From Sipunculus nudus (taxonomy: Eukaryota > Annelida > Sipuncula > Golfingiida > Sipunculidae): 64,000 nt of DNA. The DNA is taken from NCBI GenBank assembly GCA_026874595.1, contig CM049321.1, positions 50,449,297 to 50,513,296 on the forward strand. Direction: 5' to 3'. The notes beneath the pieces were generated by a model that made no database searches, was not told the origin of the DNA, and saw nothing but the letters and a program-made list of their open reading frames with translations. This document shows, piece after piece, positions 22,142 to 31,589 of the stretch. The position numbers were made by a program, and so were the translations under genes. Position 1 is the stretch's first letter; each line of letters starts with the position of its first letter.

Positions 22142-22158
22142 CTTGTATGTAAAACTTT
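22142..22158. repeat. Target site duplication, 5' side of LINE
   Basis: CTTGTATGTAAAACTTT, identical to 16,409-16,425. Sequence downstream (ACGCC-GCAGCGCTTTAG) continues the dispersed repeat exactly where copy B continues at about 44,863. Confidence 0.93.
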
Positions 22159-22735
22159 ACGCCGGCAGCGCTTTAGAAAACAAATTCTGTGTGACAAGTT
22201 TTAGAATCCAATAATGCTAATGAGGTCTTAGCAATTTCTTTTCCAAGACAGGATAAAATATATATTAACAGTTCCCTGATTTGCCACTCACAGCAATTTT
22301 TTTTTTTATTATTATTATATTAAACTAGGCCTCCAGACCTAATGCGAACCTGTGCAATGGGATATACATGAGGTATTTTGCTTCCATGCTGGACCGTTAC
22401 TTTTCAAGTACATGTTTGACATGTATATGTACAATGCAAGCACTGAGCATTTTGAACCAAAGTACAATACCAATTACACAAACGTCACTGCTGAACTATT
22501 TGCATAGGTGTAAACAACGCAAAATGAATATAAGTGGCACAACCAGTCTTATGTACGAGGAAGCCATTAAAGATGTATGGACATAAGCAATTTCAGGCTT
22601 CAAACCACTCTTTGGCTATTTGCACAGATGCATGAAATAAAAAGATACAGGTAGATGAAAGCGATTATGTGTATCCGCCGAAATCAGAGTAGTACAGGTG
22701 AAGTGAGTCATCGATTGAGTGGTAAGGGGAAATAG
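22142..22735 (+). repeat. 4-kb interspersed repeat copy A, right part
   Basis: Continues copy A beyond the LINE and matches 44,846-45,430. Both end at GAGTGGTAAGGGGAAATAGA, after which the flanks differ. A short (ATT)n or poly(T) tract sits at 22,300. Confidence 0.85.
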
Positions 22736-22859
22736 AAAAATACTAATGATAACATAGTTCAACTGGGATGTGCTTAGTCAAAGGTTTTATAGAATAATTA
22801 AAAATGCTTGGGAAGCAGACCCACGCAAAATACTCCATTTTGATTGGTTTTATAGGCAA

Positions 22860-23125
22860 ATTGGCTTAACGTAGTGCCAGGAGAATTCGCGTGTGGATGT
22901 AAATTGTCGCAACAAAACCACTGTATTATATTTCCCTTAGCCCATCCAAGATGCCATATTCTGTCATTTTTGTACTTCAGAAAATAACAACTCCATGTAT
23001 GTTGAGCAAAAATATTTCTAAGTACATAAAAATTTATGTCGCTAAGCTCACATGCTTAAGGTGTTGACAGGAAACCTTGGAGGCGGATGTAAATTACCGC
23101 ATAAACCGCTGTGTTACAGCTATGG
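22860..23125 (+). repeat. Two weakly similar units
   Basis: A GTGGATGTAAATTGTCGCA stretch (22,895) recurs as GCGGATGTAAATTACCGCA (23,083), each followed by AAACC-CTGT. The period is about 190 bp and the similarity is limited to about 60 bp. Confidence 0.4.
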
Positions 23126-23229
23126 TGTGACGTTAAGTCGAGAGTTATCTCCCTCTGTCCACCATAGTTTTTATCAAAAGACAGCTCGATAGAAAATCTG
23201 TAGTAAATCCACCGTTTATTCTGGTTTTA

Positions 23230-23605
23230 GTTAACATAGTTACTGCATGCCATCAGGGCCACACAAAACTAACAATTAGATTCGGTAACATCAAACCAGT
23301 TTTGAATGCTCTACACTGGTTTCCAGTTGAACAGCGAGGGATATTGAAGTTCTGACTCTGGTATATCAGTGACTCTATAGGCTTGCACCCCAGTATCTTC
23401 AGGAACTATCGCAACCACAAATCCAAGCAGTGCACTGCGTTCTGCTGACAAATTTTAATCTTAAATGATAAGCATACACTTGTATATTTTTTATGATGTT
23501 TATCAACTCTTTTGTACAGCGTTTTAGAGCACTCTGTGGATTTTACGCTTTATAAAATAATTTTTTATTATATTATAATTATTTTTATTATTATTATTAT
23601 TAATT
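23230..23605 (+). mobile_element. LINE 3' end (CR1/L2-like) with (ATT)n tail
   Basis: From 23,290 the plus strand encodes NIKPVLNALHWFPVEQRG, matching the LHWLPV-x2-R block near the C terminus of CR1/L2-type ORF2 proteins. After one stop it continues to a GLHPSIFRNYR stretch. The following 3' UTR (about 23,500) has TTAGAGCACTCTGTGGATTTTACGCTTTATAAA, given here only as a location, and ends in ATT repeats, as is usual for these elements. It is a 5'-truncated, inactive copy. Confidence 0.7.
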
Positions 23606-23609
23606 AGTT

Positions 23610-24450
23610 AACTCTTCTTTCTAACTTTTTCGGAGCAGGTTTTATCTGTGAATGATTTCTACGTTCTCAGTATCGGCGAGTTTAACTGTGTTTTAATGTT
23701 TCCCTTACTTTGTCATATTTTTCCCAAATGTACATTAATCTTACTTTCGATTTTGCTAATATATGCTCAATTTATTATATTCAAAATGGCTAACATTTAA
23801 TTACTTGGGTTCTGATTATATTCCTTTCTGTTATAGTATACACACATTTTAAATGTGTAGAGCACTTAATATGTTCTAAACAAAAGCTTATTCTTCATTG
23901 GAAACCCTCCACACAATACTTTGTTCAGGGTTAAAGGGGTATGATTACTAAATCATGATCTCATCCATTCTTTTATACAATTTTTTGTTGCATTCTGGTT
24001 GTTATGTTACTATGCTAGATCACGCGTTGCCTTGGGACAAGATTTGCGCCAACTTTGACTAAGACTGTAATGGTAACGACCTAACTTTTAGTTTCAATGC
24101 TTTTCTCATTCTTAATTTAAGTATGTTAATCTGCAGGATCCCATGTTGGTTTGTGACCACATGACAAGGCGGATCATCAGCTTCCTCTCATTTCATATTC
24201 GATCCGGATATGCTAGCCCGGTTTCTTCCGCGCCTGCGGGACCTGTGTATTTAATCAATCTCATTTCTGTGTTATAACGCCGCAGAATCCCCCTAAACGT
24301 AAACTCAAAGCACCCGCTATGTACCGACGCCTCTTAGCACATCAGCGGTGTAGGTATAAAAGTAATGAAGAGGTTAATGTAGTCCTTCAAAAATATTTGA
24401 TAAAAAATTGTTTCAAGGCAGATTACATATCCCGGTCGTCCCACATAACC
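23610..24450. other. No recognised feature
   Basis: AT-rich sequence with no sustained frame and no obvious repeat. Confidence 0.45.
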
Positions 24451-24454
24451 TAAA

Positions 24455-24690
24455 TCGAAGAGGTTCGATATGCGTAAAAACTATCTCTGGAAGGTTGGCG
24501 TTCATTCGTGAGTGATAGACAACTTTTGGACACCGTCTCAGACTGTTGAAATCGAGTAATCACCTTGGGTGGGGGGCCGACCGTAACAAAACTCTCACTG
24601 CTCCTCGGTTGAGATTTGAACCAACGATCCCCATGCTTTGAGTCTTGTGTTCTACCCTCAAACCACATACGTCGTGTGAATTCTTGAAAT
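24455..24690 (-). repeat. tRNA-derived SINE (type 1-like), reversed
   Basis: On the minus strand, starting near 24,672, are an A-box-like TGGTTTGAGGGTAGAA and a good B box GGTTCAAATCTC (about 24,613-24,624), followed by CAACCGAGGAGCAGTGAGAG and a CGGTCGGCCCCC stretch. The layout matches the plus-strand copies at 3.06 and 37.46 kb. The T-rich plus-strand strand end is not clear. Confidence 0.65.
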
Positions 24691-26080
24691 GTCTAGCAAT
24701 TGTATCAAATTCACAGTACTACTCTAGAAGCCCTTTGCCAGATCCTCGGCCTGGTTCCACGTAGTTGAACAAAAGCTTAGATTAATATGTAAAAGGTCAC
24801 ATTTCGGACCCGTCAGCAAATTGGCTAAATCATTTTCATAGGACCCGGCTTGTTAATGGTGAAAGAACGTGACAGTTTTAAATAAATCTCATTATAGCCA
24901 GTAAATATTTCAGATGAGTTGGGAGGTGAGAAAATAGTTTTTGTTTCAATAGGTTTGACGTGCGTTTAGTTTGGCTGGTTGCTGTCTTTTCCTGATTAAC
25001 CGGAATCAATGTTTAATATCAAACACAGAAGAAGAAGAAGAAGAAAAATTGAAAGGATTTAACTTTAAAATTTAAGAAAATATTGATTTAATGTGCTTAA
25101 ACAGTTCTGGAGTAGAGCCCCTCGTGATTTTGAGAGCAATCAACTTATTCTCAAGTGGCTGGACCTATTCACCGGGGAGAATGTATTATAATTGAACAGT
25201 TTTAATGGACAAAGGTTAGCAAGGTGTGCTTGATTACTCGATTTCGTCCTGTCATTCATTATTTTACGTCAGTCTAGTCTACTTTTTTCTGTATGGACAG
25301 CGAAGTTCGTCCGTCCGTACGTGAGATATCTTGTGCAACGGATATGATTGTTTTGACAAAATTCATCTGACCTTTCAACCAATAGATTATCACGCCAGAG
25401 TTCGGTGCTCAGCAAAATCCATGTATATTTAGTGAGTTTAGGGTTCAGCAGGCTCTTTCGTGATGCCGCCGCGATAACTTACCAAGAACATGATGTTTAT
25501 TAATAAAACTCACTATAAATATGCACTAATTGAGTTTCTCATCTGAATTCCTTTTTTGCGTAAAATTAATGAGATCAGATGTCCTTTGATGTTTAGATTA
25601 ATCTCATGAGATTGTTGAAGAGCGAATGCAGCAAGACCAGAGCGTACGATATGTAATATTTAAATGATTCCCTGAAACTGACGGTATTAGAACTTTCCCA
25701 TTAGGCAATTTTTTTTTTCAGTGAAATGTTGATATCCTGATATAGCGAGCACAGCGGATATTTATAACAGCATTTTGCCGGTGATGAATGAGATACAACT
25801 CACTTGTGCTGATTAGAATATTTGCCGTAAAACCACAACAACAAAAAAACAGGTATAGAAATTTAAAAACATATCCATGGAGATTTCCTCTTCACTTCCG
25901 TGTCCAGGGATGAAATTGGTAAAGCTGAAACATACAATATCTTTTTTGCTGCTGACTCCAGGATCAAATATTTTACAAGCTGCAATAAGTTTGATTCGAC
26001 CGAGGAGAGCTGATAACTTCCACAGAGTTTGTCTACTAGTGAAGGATACTTTTGTTACAATTATTTTCTCTTTTTCCCTA
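24690..26080. other. No recognised gene; (GAA)n at 25,027-25,045
   Basis: Only a short GAA microsatellite and a GTCCGTCCGTACGTGAGATATCTTG stretch near 25,308, which resembles the internal units of copy A, stand out. Confidence 0.45.
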
Positions 26081-26165
26081 TTTTCGCCCTCGTAGGCGCT
26101 AGATCTCCAGTACAGAGGCCTGCAGGCTTGACTTGCGATCGGTCTTGATTGCAGACATCCTGTTC
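26080..26165 (+). repeat. Short dispersed repeat, copy 1
   Basis: The CTCCAGTACAGAGGC and CTTGCGATCGG parts recur at 26,878-26,940 (TTCCAGTACATTGGC, CTTGCGATCGG) with similar spacing, so this is an old local duplicate about 780 bp away. Confidence 0.45.
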
Positions 26166-26699
26166 CAGTTAATATTTAATTAGAGAACGGGTTTGTGCCC
26201 GCTACGTGCAAACAGTACTAAGGCCACCTCAACTGAATTTCAAGAGCAAGAAACAGCCTCCAATTCTCTAAATAAATAATTACGCCAGATTAATTTTTTA
26301 TTGATCGTCAATGCTCAGTTTAATTTACAGGTTGGAGTTTATGGGATTATTATAGTTAGGGCTGGGTGTCTGTCTGGTTATTCCGATTTAATATGAATTG
26401 CAATGCATTAAGTAGGATGACCGGTATATGATTTGACGATGCGCATTGTGTTCTTTGTGTAAAATATTCTTAATTAAATTTCAATGGATGTTCTGCATAT
26501 GTCTTGTTTCTTGATATTAATTAAATGACAACGACGATAATGAAAACTTCTCCTGCTTAGCTTGTTCTAAATATAGCAAATGAAAATAGTTCTAGCTTTA
26601 TAAGTACTTAAGGTTTTAGCTTGATTTATTTGTATCCTCATTTTATGGAATTCACAATGTTTACTCGATACCACAACACAGCATTCAAAACTTATCGTT

Positions 26700-26945
26700 A
26701 ATTGTACCCATGCAGCTTATCGATTCGTATCGATATATCGGGTATTGATATAACCCTAATATTTGAACAATATTGTATGGATTCCCCCCCCCCCCCCCGG
26801 CCCCACCCGAAGGCAAAACCATTTATTTCATTTTTTCTCCTCCTGTTTTCCATTCTTATCTCAGTGTATGAGCTAGAATTCCAGTACATTGGCGGGGAGG
26901 CTCCCTTGCGATCGGACGTCGATTGCCGACACATAGATTAAGGAA
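26700..26945 (+). repeat. TATCGATTCGTATCGATA-type repeat, poly(C), and short repeat copy 2
   Basis: Begins with an ATCGATTCGTATCGATATAT palindromic stretch, also seen in reversed form at 33,537. A run of about 14 C follows at 26,785, and then the second copy of the 26,080 repeat. No credible coding frame. Confidence 0.5.
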
Positions 26946-27089
26946 ACAGGACTGTCAAAATGATCCTATATTTAAATTCAAACAAAAAGTTGTTTCGAAT
27001 ACATGATATACCTTTAAAGTATACCTCATTTTAAATCTGTCATAATTTTCTTTTTGATAGTACACATATTTTTTAACAATGGGCCAATG

Positions 27090-27290
27090 AAGGTTCGAAT
27101 GGATCTTGTTATTGATCCGGAACATGATCCGGAGTCAGGAACGACATTGAGGAAAAATGTACAGTCATTTATAAACGAAAGAATTAGGGATATAGGCCGA
27201 ATAAGAGAATACAAACACGGTCTTGTAAGCATCCAACAATATGGAAGCCCACAGACTTGCATTCCTTAGATTGCAGATTACAAGTTTTCT
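27090..27290 (+). repeat. Dispersed repeat R2, copy 1
   Basis: Shares with 35,650-35,860 (reversed) and 39,810-40,070 a block containing GATCCGGAACATGATCCGGA, an AATGTACAG-CA-TTA stretch, a CGAATAAG-GAATAC stretch and a GCATTCC-TA-ATTGCAGATT end. In this copy and the reversed copy the same frame is open, giving R-x-D-x3-D-P-x-H-D-x2-S-G-T. The peptide is unassigned. Confidence 0.55.
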
Positions 27291-27294
27291 AAGT

Positions 27295-28960
27295 GTTCAG
27301 TCCATAACGGAGACTGGCATCCTGTAGATATCTTTCCCTGGGTAACAGTACGTGGTTTTTGCGTCTTTGACTGCAAAAAGAGAAACTGAGCTAAAACCAT
27401 TACCTTAACTGTATATTTGTTTCAACAAGATCGCGTTTAGAGTTCGTTCTGACCTTATATTACAATCTGTATTACAGAGGGAACCAATGAGATTCTTATT
27501 GCAGGCCTTATGTTATGAGATCTCAAGGTTTTAGCCTGAGCAATGGAACGCGGCTGTTTTGCCTGCGCTAAGTTTATTAACTTTGGGCAGTCCACTTGAC
27601 ACCCCATCGCCATGTCCTGACTTTTACATACGATGGACTTGAGACAAAATTGGTACCGCGGACAATTTTCTCTGATATCAGAACTGCGGTAATAGTGCTG
27701 CCCAACCTTTATAAAATAATAATGGGATGGTTACTTGTTATATCAGTCTAACCATTTAATCATTGAGAGATGAATAGTCTCATCTTTTGGTGTAATTTAT
27801 ACAAATTATTCCTAAATTTTAAAATAGGCAGATGTTTTATGAGAATACAATTATCTGAATCATGGCATTATAACTAATTTATCCTGGAACTAAGCATTAA
27901 TTAACAGTAACTCTTTTAAATCTAATTAATGATCTTCAAATTCGAGAATAAATATAATCATTAAACATTTTGCTAAATTACAAAATTTTCGTCCTTGAAT
28001 TTCAGCAGACACCAAAATCTGAGTCGGTGTCATTAAGATGTCAGTAAATACGTGATCTTAAACACGTGACTTCAGAGTTTTATGGCGTTCTTGTTTCGCA
28101 GTACCAACAGTGAATAGATATAAGATTAATACATGTTCTACGCTTGAAGTATAAATATATTTCCTTCTTTATTCAATAAAATGATAAATACTATAACATT
28201 ATGTTTAGAAAGAATCTTGTTTAACATTACTTTATAAATAAGCTGCGTTATAGAGTTTATTCATTTTGGCTTTACTCATATTGTCACTTTTTTATACATA
28301 ACTTTTTATTTACACAATAGATTTGTATAAATGCCATATATATAAAATGTCACCATACAATATATCACATAGCATTCAAAATTTTATAATTGGGTCGGAC
28401 GTCTAAGCATATCACTTCACTTGTGAAAAATCTACATACAGGCAACTTTGCTGTAAAATAATTTGACTTATATCATTGCCGCTTCTTGACCAAATGATAA
28501 TCAAATTTTGCAAGAAGGATGGTTTTGTTTACAAAATTTGCGTCTTGCATTATAAACTGCCTTGTGCTCTGTCTTCCGTACTATACCAACCAAAAATAAC
28601 AAAAATTCGCTTTAATATATATCTAATGTAAATCAAGATAGGGACATACTTTTCTTTATACCCTTAAAAAACTTTATTAAGTTACACTGCTGTCTTTTTT
28701 TGTGTTTTTTTTAGTTTTTCCTACATTTTGTTTTTTGGTCATTAGTCTTTGATAGGTCTTTATTACGGAGCTTTTGTACACCATTTACACAAACAAGTTA
28801 GTCAATTGACGGCATGGACATGGGGAAATCTCATTATTGTTAAAACTATTCGACTGAGTATTCCAGGAGAGAACGAGTATTGGTCAGAGACAACTGTGGA
28901 TCCTGTAACCTAATGCCAGTAATAACGGTGCCGTTTTAATGGAAAGTTTGCAATATATAT
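27295..28960. other. No recognised feature
   Basis: AT-rich, probably intronic if the receptor exon at 29.54 kb belongs to a gene extending upstream. I could not identify an exon for TM1-TM6. Confidence 0.45.
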
Positions 28961-29069
28961 ATATATTGATCAAAATAAGGATTTCCTTACATTGTATCAA
29001 ATGCACAAGGACAGGCCTTCGTCCTTAATCCCTAAACACTGAGGGAGACAGGTCTCCTTGTTCCCCTGA

Positions 29070-29450
29070 AAAAAGGTCCATATCTTGGACTCGGACTTTG
29101 ACCCGGCTGCATTGGACTCGGACTTTGACCCGGCAACATTGGACTCGGACTTAGACCCGGTTGCATGGGCTCGGCCTTTGACCCGGGTGGCTTGGACTCG
29201 GACTTTGACCCGGGTGGCTTGGACTCGGACTTTGACCCGGGTGGCTTGTATTAGACTTCGACCCGGGTGGCCTGTATTGGACTTTGACCCGTGTGGCTTG
29301 TATTTGTATTTTAACCCGGGTGGCTTGTATTTGAATTTTAACCCTTGTGGCTTGTATTTGGACTTTGACCTTGATGGCTTGTATTTGGACTTTGACTCGG
29401 GTGGCTTGGACTCGGACTTTGACCGCGTTTTTTTTGGACTCGGAATTTGA
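29070..29450. repeat. 27-bp minisatellite, about 14 units
   Basis: Units of about 27 bp with TTGGACTCGGACTTTGACCC at their core followed by GG-TGGC. Because 27 is divisible by three, the plus strand encodes a nine-residue periodic LDSDFDP or GLYLDFDPG-like peptide through much of the array, and the minus strand another. The first units carry GCTGCATT, later ones GGTGGCTT or CTTGTATT, so variant units are grouped. It ends about 90 bp before the receptor exon and so is probably intronic. Confidence 0.93.
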
Positions 29451-29541
29451 TGGTGTGTACTCGACTAGTGTGTACCACATTAATGATTTATTTTAAATAT
29501 TTACTGATCAATCTCTCAATGTTTTAAATTTATCTATACAG

Positions 29542-29762
29542 AGATGGTCCTGTACGCCTTCCTCCTTCTGGCCGGGCTGAACAGCTGCGTCAATCCGTGG
29601 ATCTTCTTCCTCTTCAACTTGAACCTACTGAGACGTACCTTCCTGTGCCGAAATCGACAGAGTACGACTTTATCCAGGCTGCGAAAATTCTTCCGGCCGG
29701 AAAAACCGCCAGTCATCCAAACTGCCCATTCGCCACCTTGTGTTATGAAAATTGAAACTTAA
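29542..29762 (+). CDS. Last coding exon of a class A neuropeptide GPCR (vasopressin/oxytocin receptor-like)
   Basis: The exon begins after a TATCTATACAG acceptor at 29,541 and ends at TAA (29,760-29,762). It encodes TM7, LLLAGLNSCVNPWIFFLF, with the class A NP-x2-(Y/F) motif as NPWIF, then helix 8 (NLNLLRRTFL), a Cys suitable for palmitoylation (LCRNR) and a short Ser/Thr- and Pro-containing tail ending VMKIET. The LNSC-NPWI wording is closest to vasopressin/oxytocin-type receptors. In the known vertebrate genes of that family an intron separates TM6 from TM7, as here, and the first two bases (AG) complete a split codon (phase 1). The protein would sit in the plasma membrane and couple to G proteins. 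TM1-TM6 are not visible in the window. A related peptide receptor (GnRH/AKH or CCAP type) is the main alternative. A frame beginning at ATG 29,544 is open but that ATG is not a start. Confidence 0.75.
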
Positions 29763-30110
29763 GCAAGGGAAAAATATAATGAGCCAGCAACAATTTCAAT
29801 GCATCTTCAGATGCGATGTTTCACTTTATCCGGAGGGTGAAGGTTTCAGCTTCAACAGACTGGTACAGGATGGTGTTAATTATAACATTATAACATATGT
29901 TTACAATACAGAACCCGTTCTTTCACCCACGTGGGCTATGTTCGTGGTAGTTGAGGGTGGATGGATAAAAACTGGTGTTTCTTTTAAATACATAACGGCC
30001 CCGTCTTAAGATGTATTTCCTAAACCTGATCCGTGTGCACATAAAGTAGCTAAGTGTTTACTCAGGGGGATGAAGGAAATGAAAGACGTAGTGTTTTTTT
30101 TTTAGGATTA
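29763..30110 (+). other. Probable 3' UTR of the receptor exon
   Basis: Directly downstream of the stop. It contains an open frame of 85 codons (29,752-30,009) with no recognisable domain. No canonical AATAAA is seen before 30,110, so the transcript end is not defined. Confidence 0.4.
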
Positions 30111-30175
30111 CATTAATTGCATACAAAAGACGAATTTGGTGAGTTGTCGAATGGCAAATTACGTAAGACGATATA

Positions 30176-30183
30176 TATACATA

Positions 30184-30240
<57 letters not shown>
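30176..30240. repeat. (TA)n microsatellite
   Basis: About 25 TA units in the pure part, flanking the hairpin element on its left. Confidence 0.95.
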
Positions 30241-30243
<3 letters not shown>

Positions 30244-30365
30244 AAGTGGTATAGCCGTGTTAGTCAGAAGTAGACTTTCATGTAAAGAGAAAAGGGACGC
30301 CTTATAGACAGACTAAAAAAAAGCAAGTTAGTCTATCTAAAAGGCGTCACTCTTTCTGTTTGCCT
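30241..30365. repeat. Short hairpin element between AT microsatellites
   Basis: Arms at 30,294-30,314 and 30,330-30,350 form an imperfect 21-bp inverted repeat (GACGCCTTATAGACAGACT against AGTCTATCTAAAAGGCGTC) around a 15-nt A-rich loop. It is preceded by GTGGTATAGCCGTGTTAGTC. The TTAGTCTAT and ACTAACACGGCTA (reverse) parts resemble a short motif I associate with dispersed, possibly Penelope-like, repeats in many animal genomes. That comparison is from memory and unverified. Confidence 0.5.
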
Positions 30366-30445
30366 ATATAATATATAGATATATAAATATATGTATATAT
30401 TTATATATATATATATGTGTGTATATATATATTTAGTTCTAAGTA

Positions 30446-30489
<44 letters not shown>

Positions 30490-30626
30490 TGTGTTTGTAA
30501 AAGTGTGTGTATACATGTTAATATGTATATGTACATATTAGTGGTAATGTAATGGGCCGTTTTTATCAATGTATGTATTATTATTGTTATTCTATTTTCT
30601 TAGGGTGTCGAGTATTACTACAGACA

Positions 30627-30667
<41 letters not shown>
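30366..30667. repeat. AT-rich block with two (AT)n runs
   Basis: Pure AT runs at about 30,451-30,486 and 30,629-30,667, with AT-rich imperfect sequence between. The frames across it are repeats of Y-I and not genes. Confidence 0.93.
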
Positions 30668-30670
<3 letters not shown>

Positions 30671-30679
30671 TAAATTTAT

Positions 30680-31475
30680 ACACTTATATGCGACTTTTAT
30701 TGATGCATAGAATGCCAGACACAAACCCACATACATCATTTCCTGTAATGAGGGATAGTAAACTGAAGTCTCTGGTACTAGTTTCTATCTGCCCTGCACA
30801 ATTTTCTGGATATATGTTCTTTGTATGAACCTCAATACGTTTTGGCCTTATCTTAGTGACTTATAACAAAATGCAAATTGAAATCCACCGCAGTAGACCT
30901 TTACTTACTTTCTTGTCGATATGACGGACCCGAAAGCTCAGTGTTAATCGCTGTCGACAGGTGTCGCTAATGGCTTATTAAAAGTTTGTTAATATATTTA
31001 TTAAACACACATACTTTCATACAGCAGGTGGAAAACCACCCCCATGTAAATGATTATTATTTTCACTCATGTGACTTTATCATCAAATATACTCCAAAGG
31101 AACAGGAAAGTAAGAGGTATAAAGGAAAACGTGGCTATATATATTCTGATATCACTGATGATGTCAGTCTGATCCGACTTTCCTGGTCTGTCAGACCCTG
31201 TTCGGTCTAGTAACCTTTCCGCCCCTGGAGACACAAAGCCAGGGCAGCCGTGACAGGCGCTTGAACTATCGGTTATTGCATATCGAAATGATGTACAAAT
31301 AACATATATACAGACAGGGCACACGCAAGCAAACACAAACATACGTGATATTTAACCCTTATACTGAGGCAAACGGAAATGTGTTTGTGAAATATATGTT
31401 TTCTTTGATTTGATATTTCAATATATTAATATTTTTAGTTAATCACATATTAACATATAATTCTTTATCATTTTA
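30680..31475. other. No recognised feature
   Basis: No sustained frame or clear repeat. A TCCGACTTTCCTGGTCTGTC stretch near 31,175 has a partial inverted partner close by, but nothing decisive. Confidence 0.4.
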
Positions 31476-31480
31476 TAGAA

Positions 31481-31586
31481 TACAGTAAAACCTCACAAAC
31501 ACGACCACTTGCAGGACCATCAAAAGTGGTCGTCTTAGCGGGGTGGTCGCGATAGCTGGGTAGTCGTCAGGCGAGATCTCACTGTA
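31481..31586. mobile_element. 106-bp MITE with terminal inverted repeats
   Basis: Starts TACAGTAAAACCTCAC and ends GCGAGATCTCACTGTA, which are imperfect inverted repeats bounded by TA. The interior has two arms with CGACCACTT and AAGTGGTCG (at 31,502 and 31,525) and GGGTGGTCGCGATAGC. The size, the TA boundary and the CAGT end suggest a non-autonomous Tc1/mariner-pogo-type element. It has no coding capacity. Confidence 0.7.
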
Positions 31587-31589
31587 GTT

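Noticed and set aside
29151-29480. 109-codon minus-strand frame with a nine-residue period
   Set aside because: It is the antisense reading of the 27-bp minisatellite.
29752-30009. Second coding exon after the GPCR stop
   Set aside because: It overlaps the end of the receptor frame in another phase and has no recognisable domain; 3' UTR is the simpler reading.
30333-30569. 78-codon minus-strand frame
   Set aside because: Mostly (AT)n microsatellite; no protein signal. The same holds for frames at 38,215-38,439 and 61,265-61,486.
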